Positions 9,776 to 16,840 of a stretch of DNA of 42,185 nucleotides are shown here, in pieces (the stretch's first letter is position 1; each line of letters starts with the position of its first letter). A program made the translations under genes and the position numbers. The notes beneath the pieces were generated by a model, which saw only the letters and a program-made list of their open reading frames with translations, had not been told where the DNA came from and did not search any database. The stretch covers positions 1 to 42,185 of IMG/VR virus record IMGVR_UViG_3300049489_000501. The stretch is one strand, 5' to 3'. The DNA comes from a virus.

Positions 9776-10381
9776 TTACTCCCTTGCTGCAATCGACTCA
9801 GTGTCTTGTCTGATGCTCGAGTTATCCTCGTTAAATTTGTTCGAACTTGCTTTGCTGATTTCAAGTTCATACTTTGCGTTTGCCTTATCACCCAATCCAA
9901 ATGGATCACCTGCTGTAAGCCTCGGCGCTATGTAATGAGCAAGCCTGTAAGATAATGCGAGAACAAAATCAGATGGGAATAAATCAGCCGACTCCTCATC
10001 TTTCGTGTACTCAACGACTGCATCAGGTTGATCAGTATAAATGAGCATGCCTTGACTGTCCTGACCTATTTTGTAAACAATTTTTGTTGCCTCAGTGTCA
10101 TCCCTAAAGCCTGATAAAATCCTTCGAATATATATACAGTCAACAGGATACCTGTAAGAGTATGCCCACTCCTCTGTTGGATTTTCTTGAATCAGTCCAA
10201 GCTCTACAAATTTTGTAGCGAACGGCCAAGGGTAATCATTTAAAACTGCCTTTCTTGTCTCGTCATAAAAACGCCGACAAGCCTGAGCCTCTTTAGATTG
10301 CTCGGTCTGCACGTTAGCAATTTCTTTTGAAATCCCAAGGTGCGATAAAGCAATATTGCAGACATCAGTCTTTGAGGCCAT
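9776..10381 (-). CDS. Head-to-tail adaptor / tail tubular protein A-like (T7 gp11-like), 201 aa
   Basis: The N-terminus KTDVCNIALSHLGIS, then EQSKEAQACRRFYDETRKAVL and DYPWPFATK, is the classic pattern of the podoviral gp11/gp4-like adaptor that docks the tail to the portal. Family members are usually about 190-220 aa, so 201 aa is full length. Its ATG overlaps the preceding stop by one base (TAATG), indicating coupling. It lies in the expected place between head-decoration genes and the nozzle. Confidence 0.88.
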   Translation of the reverse strand: MASKTDVCNIALSHLGISKEIANVQTEQSKEAQACRRFYDETRKAVLNDYPWPFATKFVELGLIQENPTEEWAYSYRYPVDCIYIRRILSGFRDDTEATKIVYKIGQDSQGMLIYTDQPDAVVEYTKDEESADLFPSDFVLALSYRLAHYIAPRLTAGDPFGLGDKANAKYELEISKASSNKFNEDNSSIRQDTESIAARE

Positions 10382-10692
10382 TAGAACCTACCGACTGCGA
10401 TAACTGAAACGCCTGCAGCTGTTGTCACTTTCCATCCTGGCGTCGTCGTGTTTCTGCATACAGCGCCGATCTCAATTGAGTAACATCCAACAGGAGTATT
10501 ACTCGGCACGACCGTAATTGCAGAACCGTTGCCATCTTTGATCTGTACTTGTGATGTTGCAGATGTTGTCACGTTGACAACGAGTCTTTCTAAAATCTGT
10601 CCGACATTTCCGACAGAAACATTAATTGCCTGATCCGTTTGAGACGCAGCAACAGTCGTATAAGTCGTGTTAAAACTTGTTCTATCGTCCAT
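10381..10692 (-). CDS. Small beta-rich virion protein, 103 aa
   Basis: Not recognised at family level. A Thr/Val/Ser/Gly-rich, strand-alternating sequence without Lys/Glu-rich helices, consistent with a single beta-sandwich head-decoration or head-completion protein. Its composition resembles the 115-aa protein at 16493-16840. The start is supported by GAGG about 6 nt upstream. It is the first gene after a hairpin terminator, and its stop overlaps the adaptor start. Confidence 0.55.
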   Translation of the reverse strand: MDDRTSFNTTYTTVAASQTDQAINVSVGNVGQILERLVVNVTTSATSQVQIKDGNGSAITVVPSNTPVGCYSIEIGAVCRNTTTPGWKVTTAAGVSVIAVGRF

Positions 10693-10705
10693 TATTCACC
10701 TCAGT

Positions 10706-10730
10706 AAAAAGGGGAGCTTTTAACTCCCCC
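10706..10730 (-). terminator. Rho-independent terminator between small head genes
   Basis: Read on the minus strand: stem GGGGAG (10729-10724), loop TTAAAAG, stem CTCCCC (10716-10711), then TTTTT. It follows the stop of the 73-aa gene at 10737 and precedes the RBS of the 103-aa gene, so it probably attenuates, and does not end, late transcription between capsid and tail genes. Confidence 0.75.
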
Positions 10731-10736
10731 TTAGTT

Positions 10737-10958
10737 TTACAGGACCTCGTCGCTCTTGTCTTGGACCTTTGGTAAATCCTCGACCATTTCGACTTTTTGC
10801 TTTTTGCCTCCAACGACTTCAGCCCATTTAGGGGAAAGGATTTCTCCCTTCGCCCCTTTAGTAACATCCTTGTCGTCGATCCAAAAAACTTGCCCCTCTT
10901 TAACTCTCTTGTGGTCAACGTAACCAGTCTTGAGAGCCTTCATTTGAATTCGCGCCAT
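10737..10958 (-). CDS. Small hypothetical head-region protein, 73 aa
   Basis: Product begins MARIQMKALKTGYVDHKRVKEGQ and has VFWIDDKDV and SPKWAEVV, a small beta-barrel-like pattern of a type common among short phage head proteins; the C-terminus is acidic. I use ATG 10958, not the GTG at 10964, because AAGGGG lies five nt before the ATG. The gene sits between the Bbp16-like cement protein and a terminator. Function unknown. Confidence 0.55.
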   Translation of the reverse strand: MARIQMKALKTGYVDHKRVKEGQVFWIDDKDVTKGAKGEILSPKWAEVVGGKKQKVEMVEDLPKVQDKSDEVL

Positions 10959-10970
10959 GATCACCCCTTA

Positions 10971-11396
10971 TTAAGAAATGACAAAACCATCAGGATATAC
11001 AGCATCGTTTTGTACCATGCTCATTGGCTGAAGGTGTGTCGTGACTGTGATCGTAGGCGAAGTCCCACCCATTGTATAGTTGATGCGAAGGTAACGCTCT
11101 GTCGCAGTCCCAGGAGGGATCGGCAAAACGTATTTCGCGCCAGCTGCAAATGCTGAGAAAGTAGGGCTAACCACCACTGTCGTCGCAGATGAAAACCCAG
11201 CATTGTCGTCAGACTGCAAAGTCGCGATCATGGTAGGTGAAGTCCCACCCATAGCAACGTCGCACCCAATAACAACACACATAGGCTCGCCAATACCAAG
11301 GCGTCTCTCTTGGCCAAGGTCGATCAAGTCTGTCGATGCCGCAGTAGCCGTGAGCGCCTGAGCATTTGAAAATAAATTCTCTCTATCAACGTACAT
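10971..11396 (-). CDS. Bbp16-like capsid cement (decoration) protein, 141 aa
   Basis: Begins MYVDRENLFSNAQALTATAA followed by STDLIDLGQERRLGIGEP, then IATLQSDDNAGFSS and a C-terminal RYLRINYTMGGTSPTITVTT. This order (FS-AQA-TATA-STN-IDLG, Q-SDN--F, RYLR--Y) is that of the Bbp16 cementing protein of Bordetella phage BPP-1, a beta-barrel that clamps capsomers on the outer shell. It follows the major capsid gene and has a strong RBS (AAAAAGGAG), nearly the same leader as the capsid gene. About 140 aa is the normal family size. Confidence 0.8.
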   Translation of the reverse strand: MYVDRENLFSNAQALTATAASTDLIDLGQERRLGIGEPMCVVIGCDVAMGGTSPTMIATLQSDDNAGFSSATTVVVSPTFSAFAAGAKYVLPIPPGTATERYLRINYTMGGTSPTITVTTHLQPMSMVQNDAVYPDGFVIS

Positions 11397-11410
11397 AAAA
11401 ACTCCTTTTT

Positions 11411-11441
11411 AAAAATTGAAAGAGGGGTGCAATTACACCCC
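11411..11441 (-). terminator. Rho-independent terminator after the major capsid gene
   Basis: Minus-strand stem GGGGTG (11441-11436), loop TAATTG, stem CACCCC (11429-11424), followed by a T-rich stretch (TCTTTCAATTTTT). It lies 8 nt past the capsid stop codon and before the cement-protein RBS; it probably lowers expression of downstream genes relative to the capsid protein. The U-tract is interrupted, so termination may be partial. Confidence 0.7.
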
Positions 11442-11448
11442 CATTAAA

Positions 11449-12447
11449 TTAAACCGCTGCCTCTGTCTCAAGAATCGCATCGCAAGTTCGAACTGGAATA
11501 CCTCGGAAAGATGGGATCAACTTACCATCAACATCGTTGTAAACCAATGAACCGCCGGACTGAACGTCATCGCGTCTTTGAATATCGAGCATTTGTTTAA
11601 CTGTTCGATTCATATAAAACGCGCATTTGCCCATGCCCATTGCTGGGATACGGTGATAAGCCCGAATCATCAACTCGGTAAGGTCGGCCGATGAGCTTTT
11701 ACTTACCAAGTTCGACACGTCGATTGAACCGATTCGAACTGCATAGCGCCAGTCACGAACAGCAACGCCGCATTTCCATTGCCACTGATCTTGGTATGCT
11801 CTCATCCGTTGGCCAGCAATACCCGCAGTCGTTTCAACAGTGACCTCGCCATGGTCTTCATGCATGAGACCTGCTTTAGATCCCTTTGGAAAGATCCCAT
11901 GAACAGTCTGAGCGCCCCAGCAAATGAGCCATACAGACGTGTTATCAGATCCAGAACCGCCAGCATCCAAAACATTTTGACCGTTTGTAGCTGCAGGATC
12001 AGAGTATCGAACAGACAGTCCAGTAAACTCCTCAGCCGCAAGGCCAGAGTTTCCATAAAACAATGTCTGAGCCATCTCTTGATTCATTGCCTCGATAAAT
12101 GCCTGAGCTTCAGACAATCTGAATGCTGCAGTATTTCCGTTCAACAAAGCCAAATCTTTATCAACTTCAGACCATGCCTCGAGCATCCCACACTGTTCAT
12201 CGATCTGTGCAGTTGTAGACTTTGAAGGTTGAACACCTTGATTCAAAAGTCTCCATGCTACAGTCGGAAGTCCAGTTCGAACAGATGTTCTGTGGCCAGT
12301 CGGCAAGTTACCTTCAAGCCATAACATGTCCTGCAAGATCTCATTCGTTTGAGACAAAAGCTCAACGATAGATGGGACCTTTCCATCTGGATCAAGCCTC
12401 TTTGCCCAGTCTGCTAATGTAAGCGCATTTGCTCCAATTGTTGCCAT
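11449..12447 (-). CDS. Major capsid protein (BPP-1 Bbp17-like), 332 aa
   Basis: A 332-aa protein placed directly after the scaffold gene and before a Bbp16-like cement protein. Recognisable capsid segments include the N-terminal LADWAKRLDPDGKVPSIVEL, LEGNLPTGHRTSVRTGLPT, an E-loop-like WRLLNQGVQPSK and the helical SEAQAFIEAMNQEMAQTLFYG (about 110-130), followed by a beta-rich P/A domain region. This is the HK97-fold capsid type of BPP-1-like podoviruses. It has a strong RBS (AAAAAGGAG) and its own terminator, fitting high expression. Confidence 0.85.
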   Translation of the reverse strand: MATIGANALTLADWAKRLDPDGKVPSIVELLSQTNEILQDMLWLEGNLPTGHRTSVRTGLPTVAWRLLNQGVQPSKSTTAQIDEQCGMLEAWSEVDKDLALLNGNTAAFRLSEAQAFIEAMNQEMAQTLFYGNSGLAAEEFTGLSVRYSDPAATNGQNVLDAGGSGSDNTSVWLICWGAQTVHGIFPKGSKAGLMHEDHGEVTVETTAGIAGQRMRAYQDQWQWKCGVAVRDWRYAVRIGSIDVSNLVSKSSSADLTELMIRAYHRIPAMGMGKCAFYMNRTVKQMLDIQRRDDVQSGGSLVYNDVDGKLIPSFRGIPVRTCDAILETEAAV

Positions 12448-12462
12448 ATTTTAAACTCCTTT

Positions 12463-13074
12463 TTAATTTTTGTTTCCATAAAAAATTTCAGTCAATTCCT
12501 TCGAACCGCCAGTGTTAGCACCTGGTACGATCATCTTTGACTCGGCCATCATTCGGCCTATTCTTGCAAACACCCTAACCAATTCAGGATGATTGCCGTA
12601 ACCAGAGGAATCAAGAGCCTGTTTAAACTGCGGAGTACTAAACTTCTCAAGTGCCCTGTGTGCATGCTCTACGTTTTCAGCGAACTTCTCGCCGCCAATC
12701 TCCGCATCTGCCTGAGCTTGCTTTTTCCAGTTCTCAGTCGTCTCTGCCCATTTAGATCTCTGAGCCTCAAGATACTCTCTTCGAGTCGCATCCTCTCTTT
12801 GTATTAATTCTTGCGCTTGTTCTTGCGTGAGTTTCTTTTCCTTTGCATAGGTCTGAAACTTTTCAAGATAGCTCGAATCAATAAGAGAACCCTCGTCTAG
12901 CTTAAGCTCATACTTTTCAGGTATGACTGGCTCAGCTGGCTTAGGTACTGCGTCCTGCGTTTGAGTTTTTTCTTGAACTGATGCAGCTGCAGCTGTTTCT
13001 GCGGCAACGGCCTCATTAGCTTGAACGGCATTCGGTGTATCTGTAGCCGCTACTTGCGTTTGCTCTGTTGACAT
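12463..13074 (-). CDS. Capsid scaffolding protein, 203 aa
   Basis: Ala/Gln/Glu-rich N-terminus (residues 1-45, disordered), then VIPEKYELKLDEGSLID, a long charged helix with KKLTQEQAQELIQRED, and a C-terminal basic/helical part. Such KYE-K---G and 'T-EQAQ-L' patterns are typical of podoviral scaffolds, and the gene lies directly upstream of the capsid gene. ATG 13074 is chosen over GTG 13080 because AGGGGAG is correctly spaced five nt before the ATG. The scaffold would guide prohead assembly and then leave. Confidence 0.82.
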   Translation of the reverse strand: MSTEQTQVAATDTPNAVQANEAVAAETAAAASVQEKTQTQDAVPKPAEPVIPEKYELKLDEGSLIDSSYLEKFQTYAKEKKLTQEQAQELIQREDATRREYLEAQRSKWAETTENWKKQAQADAEIGGEKFAENVEHAHRALEKFSTPQFKQALDSSGYGNHPELVRVFARIGRMMAESKMIVPGANTGGSKELTEIFYGNKN

Positions 13075-13076
13075 AT

Positions 13077-13376
13077 TCACTCCCCTTTATTGCTTTTGAC
13101 CATTTTCAAATAGCTATCAGGATCAACGCGCATTATGTCTGATAATAACTTTAGACCGATGTTGCGTTGTCCCTCAAGAAAAAAAGTCTCACTAGACCCC
13201 GTAAAGCTTGACTTGAAAACTCCACACATTTCGAGAAGTTTCCAAATAAAACGACGGCCCTGATCAGTCGCTAGTAAGAATCTTAAATCATTATCCTCAT
13301 TATCTTGCCTCAACTTTTGTCGAGTTTTTTCCTCGCGGATTTTCTCTTCATCGGCGGCGTTTCTAGGTTTACTCAT
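13077..13376 (-). CDS. Bbp19-like structural/assembly protein, 99 aa
   Basis: Contains DLRFLLATDQGRRFIWKLLE and FTGSSETFFLEGQRNIGLKL, the signature of the Bbp19 family known from Bordetella phage BPP-1 and relatives. The start at 13376 (product MSKPRN...) is fixed by an ATGA overlap with the small upstream gene; a longer GTG start at 13421 would run through that whole overlap and has no RBS. It is followed directly by the scaffold gene. Its biochemical role in the virion is not established to my knowledge. Confidence 0.8.
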   Translation of the reverse strand: MSKPRNAADEEKIREEKTRQKLRQDNEDNDLRFLLATDQGRRFIWKLLEMCGVFKSSFTGSSETFFLEGQRNIGLKLLSDIMRVDPDSYLKMVKSNKGE

Positions 13377-13510
13377 AGTGATCTTCGAGGCCTTCGTCTG
13401 AATGTAATTGGATATGGGCACGACTCTTCATCTGGCAAAATGATCGTGCCAGTAGGCGGCCAGTATGTACCGCGAAAATATGTTGCTGCGAAAAAAGACT
13501 TTGCAAACAT
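13373..13510 (-). CDS. Small 45-aa head-region protein
   Basis: A short gene whose ATG at 13510 overlaps the previous stop (TAATG) and whose TGA at 13375-13373 overlaps the Bbp19-like ATG (ATGA), so both ends are fixed by coupling. The product starts MFAKSFFAATYFRGTYWPP and ends in an Arg-rich tail (FRRRPRRS). The aromatic 'F-A-YF---YWPP' N-terminus is the style of very short proteins seen in head modules of many environmental phages. Function unknown; easily missed by gene callers because of its size. Confidence 0.7.
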   Translation of the reverse strand: MFAKSFFAATYFRGTYWPPTGTIILPDEESCPYPITFRRRPRRSL

Positions 13511-14292
13511 TATGAGTCACTCACATCGTAGGTTAAAGCTGTTCTGTTTCCGTTACTGTCCACGGTAGCAACAATTCTATTTTTGTCATCAACAATATTT
13601 CGGAAAGTTATTGTCGTCGTCTCGGCACCGCTTACTTTTCCAGCAACAGATGAGAGAACAATTCGAAGTGCCTCTCTTAATGAGTAGCCTGTTTCAATGT
13701 CTTGATTATCGAGTAACTCTGCAGATAAACCCTCAGGACTAAGAGGAGTCGCGCCCCCTGCCTCAGCCTCCATGAATGCAAGCGCTGTTAAAAACGATGT
13801 GCCTGTACCTGTTATGGACATTGATCCAGATGCAAGAATAGGAAAGATGCCGCCAAGCTGAGCAGATGTGACAGATAAAGTAAGAGTGCCAGTCGCGCCC
13901 ATAGCCGCCGCAGCTGCAAGCGCCGCATTCGTTGCCGTAATTGATAGCCCGACCGTCGCTGCCATCGATGCGATTTTATCAAGCTGAGCATTCGTGACTG
14001 TGATCGTGAGATTACCTGTCGCCTCCATAGGCTTAGCAGGCACAAGGTTTGCCGTCCCACCAATTGATACATAAACCTCTGTATATGAAGAGATAGAGCC
14101 TGATCTGTTCGGCAGGATGAATGCTGATGGGTGCAAATGTCCATTCCCATAAGCAGAGAACGTCTGATCAAATGCACCCACGTTTCTATTTCTAAGGCCG
14201 CCTTTAATCCAGTTACCAGATTGTAACGACTGAGTGCCCAGGTATGATCCTGGGTTTTGAAACACTGATCTGCCGCTTCTAACTAAAGCCAA
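13510..14292 (-). CDS. Ala/Thr-repeat structural protein, 260 aa
   Basis: Unrecognised, but its internal structure is clear. After an Asn/Gly-rich N-terminus there are three to four imperfect repeats of about 31-32 residues with the core 'ATGNLTITVTNAQLDKIASM', 'ATVGLSITATNAALAAAAAM', 'ATGTLTLSVTSAQLGGI', 'ASGSMSITGT' (about residues 91-170). The C-terminal part (about 190-260) reads LSAELLDNQDIETGYSLREALR, SGAETTTITFRNI and DDKNRIVATVDSNGNRTALT, a domain often found at the end of small phage virion proteins in this position. Start is TTG 14292 with GGGGG upstream. It lies between the tandem paralogues and the Bbp19 gene and is probably a head or neck appendage. Confidence 0.65.
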   Translation of the reverse strand: MALVRSGRSVFQNPGSYLGTQSLQSGNWIKGGLRNRNVGAFDQTFSAYGNGHLHPSAFILPNRSGSISSYTEVYVSIGGTANLVPAKPMEATGNLTITVTNAQLDKIASMAATVGLSITATNAALAAAAAMGATGTLTLSVTSAQLGGIFPILASGSMSITGTGTSFLTALAFMEAEAGGATPLSPEGLSAELLDNQDIETGYSLREALRIVLSSVAGKVSGAETTTITFRNIVDDKNRIVATVDSNGNRTALTYDVSDS

Positions 14293-14295
14293 TGA

Positions 14296-15177
14296 TTACC
14301 CCCAACCAAATTCTGTAGCGCCGTAAAAATTAGTTGATGCCGCCGTCGCTGCTCCTGCAAAATAAAGCCAAGTTAAACAAGCGCCGTCTGGTATTCTTGG
14401 GAGAGATGGTATCTGATTTAAAAAATCCCTCTCACTTGCAACGGTCGCAGTCGTTAAAGGTATTGTCATAATAGGACGAGCAAGAACAAGGGCCGCAGTC
14501 CCAGCGCCAGATGCCGCCGAGATCGTAACAGATGCCACGTTTCGAATACCATAATCACCATTTGCAAGAGGTAAAAACGGACCATAGTTATTCGCCGCAG
14601 TCCCAGAATGAGTGATGTGAGGAGTAATCGCAGACGCCGTACATGCCACAGTAACAGGTAAAGTATTTCCAGTGTTTCCATCCTGATCAGTGTATGACAT
14701 GGCCACGTTATGAGCAGTCGCGCCAGACGTTGCAGTTATAACTAGATACGCCCTAACCCCATTTCCATTTGTATATCTTAATGTCGGTGTGCCAGACAAG
14801 TTTTGCGCAGATGACGAGTTCATATTGATACCAGGCCAGTATCCGCACATATCAACGAGCATTAACTGAGACGGCACACCTGTCGCTACAGCCGTAACCG
14901 CAGATGCATTTAGCAAATGTTTTGTATCCGCAGATACATCGCCGCCGTGCCTTAGTCCAAAAATCTGAGTGCCGTTTCCAGTAGACTCATTGCAAGGCGT
15001 ATAAGTCAAAGACGTGCCTGCCCAGGCATTAGCAATTGGAGTCCCTCCAAGTGCGCTCATGTCATACCACCTACCAGCTGCATAGGCCGCACCGCCTGTA
15101 ATTTTATTCCAGTCTTGTCGCCAAAACTTGCCGCCAGTTATCTCAGACACTAAGTCGTCAATTGAAGTAAATCCCAT
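14296..15177 (-). CDS. Structural protein, paralogue B of a tandem pair, 293 aa
   Basis: Begins MGFTSIDDLVSEITGGKFWRQ, then GGAAYAAGRWYDMSALGG, GTSLTYTP, TKHLLN, DMCGYWPGI, LRYTNGNGVRAYLVI, LPLANGDYGIRN and a C-terminal PRIPDGACLTWLYF. The same blocks occur in the same order in the adjacent 289-aa protein, so the two arose by tandem duplication. Composition is beta-rich with Ser/Thr/Ala/Gly and no membrane segment. The start has GAGG upstream. Likely a virion appendage or decoration protein; no enzymatic motif seen. Confidence 0.65.
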   Translation of the reverse strand: MGFTSIDDLVSEITGGKFWRQDWNKITGGAAYAAGRWYDMSALGGTPIANAWAGTSLTYTPCNESTGNGTQIFGLRHGGDVSADTKHLLNASAVTAVATGVPSQLMLVDMCGYWPGINMNSSSAQNLSGTPTLRYTNGNGVRAYLVITATSGATAHNVAMSYTDQDGNTGNTLPVTVACTASAITPHITHSGTAANNYGPFLPLANGDYGIRNVASVTISAASGAGTAALVLARPIMTIPLTTATVASERDFLNQIPSLPRIPDGACLTWLYFAGAATAASTNFYGATEFGWG

Positions 15178-15188
15178 TTATTTAGTCC

Positions 15189-16058
15189 TCATGTGTTTAT
15201 AAAAATTAGTTCTGATCTTAAAGATCCTGCAAGAGTGCCGGACCTTTGTATTAAAAAGTTTAAGTAAGCGCCCTGTTTTATCTCAGGCAGGTTTTGCTTT
15301 TCAAACCCATACATTTTTTCAACAGGTATATTAGACTCATAAGTCATAATAGATGACAGAGGTTTGACAAGTGCAGCACATATAAACCCCCCTGCGCTTG
15401 ATGAGAACTGTACCGACTCGATAAGCTTTACTCCATTACAGCCACTCGCCAAAGGAATAAATGGAGTCACTTCGCCAACGCCGCCAGCTGTACCTGTACC
15501 TGTCGCGCATACTCCAATGGCCGCACCTGGAATAAGATTTACCGTTGTCGTTCTGCCTGATACGTTACTTGAGTTTGTATAAGTAATCGTTAGAGACGCA
15601 GTAGCCGTGATCGGAGCCTGAACGATTAAAACAATCCTCACCCCATCTGCATCTGTATATCTTGTAAGGCCGACAGAGTTATCCATTGGCTGAATATCAA
15701 TATCATCACAGTCGATTAAAGGATAAAAACCCAAATAATCACAGAGGTGAATATGGTCCGGCGGTATCGTGTTCGCTGCAGTATTCGTATTTAAGACCTG
15801 CCATCTCAAAAGATGCTTTGTTGATCCAGTCAAGAAAGGGCCAACATATACCCCTGCATTTCCAGATCCTTCAAGCGGAGTAAACGAGAGGGATGATCCT
15901 GCAAACGCATTATATTTTGGCTGGCCTGAGGTTTGATTCATATCAACAAAATAACCAGCGGTCCCAGGTACAGGAGTCGCTGTCTTGGTAACGTACTGAT
16001 AATGATACTTACCATCATCAAACGCTTTACCTATTTTTGCAAATGAACCAAAACCCAT
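15189..16058 (-). CDS. Structural protein, paralogue A of a tandem pair, 289 aa
   Basis: Shares with the next gene the ordered blocks MGF-S, Y--FVDM (vs W-DM), NAFAGSSLSFTPLEG (vs NAWAGTSLTYTP), GSTKHLLRW, LCDYLGFYPLID, LTRYTDADGVRIVLIV, TPFIPLASGCNGVKL and LPEIKQGAYLNFLI. It differs in having several Cys and a more divergent N-terminus. It lies between a small beta-rich virion protein and its paralogue, with an 11-nt gap. Probably both form trimers or decorate the head/neck, but that is inference. Confidence 0.65.
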   Translation of the reverse strand: MGFGSFAKIGKAFDDGKYHYQYVTKTATPVPGTAGYFVDMNQTSGQPKYNAFAGSSLSFTPLEGSGNAGVYVGPFLTGSTKHLLRWQVLNTNTAANTIPPDHIHLCDYLGFYPLIDCDDIDIQPMDNSVGLTRYTDADGVRIVLIVQAPITATASLTITYTNSSNVSGRTTTVNLIPGAAIGVCATGTGTAGGVGEVTPFIPLASGCNGVKLIESVQFSSSAGGFICAALVKPLSSIMTYESNIPVEKMYGFEKQNLPEIKQGAYLNFLIQRSGTLAGSLRSELIFINT

Positions 16059-16083
16059 CTAGCCGCCTATAAATAAACTATGT

Positions 16084-16491
16084 TTAATCTAATGTGAATA
16101 CCAGTGCCGCACTCGCGAACTGCGGTTGAACGCCAGTCGATACAGATATGGAGCTATTCAGGGCCGCTCGAACAATGATAGTGCCAGCGCCCGACGACGT
16201 TGTAACAATAGATGCATGAGTAATTGTTTCAGAACCGCCAGTGCACTGAGGAAATTGCTCAAGGTTTGCGTTTGATACCTGATTACCAGATACCGTAAAG
16301 TCCGTTGCTCTTGTAACTGCGACACGAGCATAAGACGTGTATGCGGCCTCTGAAGTTACCGCAGTCCCAGCCTCGCCAGGGTCAGCCGTATGGAGGGCTA
16401 ACCATAAATCAGTATTGCCATCCCATGAAACATTTGTGCCCTTAAACACATAATCTAAAACCGCAGTTTCAGCCGTATTACTAAATGACAT
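16084..16491 (-). CDS. Phage tail-fibre-like / virion protein, 135 aa
   Basis: The N-terminus has FSNTAETAVLDYVFKG, then LWLALHTADPGEAGTAVTSE and AYTSYARVAVTR. This 'LHTADPGEAG...SEA.Y.SYARVAV' signature is shared by a widespread family of small phage proteins usually annotated as tail-fibre-like or hypothetical virion proteins. RBS TAGGAG precedes the ATG. It is one nt from the next small structural gene. Exact location in the virion is unknown. Confidence 0.7.
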   Translation of the reverse strand: MSFSNTAETAVLDYVFKGTNVSWDGNTDLWLALHTADPGEAGTAVTSEAAYTSYARVAVTRATDFTVSGNQVSNANLEQFPQCTGGSETITHASIVTTSSGAGTIIVRAALNSSISVSTGVQPQFASAALVFTLD

Positions 16492-16492
16492 A

Positions 16493-16840
16493 TTATCTCC
16501 TAACTAAAGTAATTATATTTATACTAACGCCAGTGCCGCCAGTAACAGACGGCCTTATGTACCTTGTGATTTCCATTACCTGCTCAATCTTTGCCGAAGT
16601 CAACGCGATGTTGTTACCTTGAGGATCTGTTAATAAAGCCCAGTTCGTCCCATCGTTTGAGCCTTGAATATTCACAGTCGCGCCGCCGAATGTGCCTGTC
16701 GCTTGAATCGATCTATCTGCCCACCCAGTCATCTCAAGAGGTTGGCCAGTGTCGTTCGTTGATAAACCAGACCACGTCACGACGCTCGCTCGATCTCTCC
16801 ATGTAACCAAAGTCTCAACCGAGTAATTAACAACAGCCAT
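16493..16840 (-). CDS. Small beta-sandwich virion protein, 115 aa
   Basis: A Thr/Gly/Val-rich sequence with the blocks WADRSIQATGTFGGATVNIQ, GSNDGTNWALLTD and ITRYIRPSVTGG, typical of small beta-sandwich decoration or neck proteins with a 'GSNDG--W--L' turn. Its ATG overlaps the portal stop by one base (TAATG). Likely a virion accessory protein. No closer identification can be made from the sequence alone. Confidence 0.6.
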   Translation of the reverse strand: MAVVNYSVETLVTWRDRASVVTWSGLSTNDTGQPLEMTGWADRSIQATGTFGGATVNIQGSNDGTNWALLTDPQGNNIALTSAKIEQVMEITRYIRPSVTGGTGVSINIITLVRR

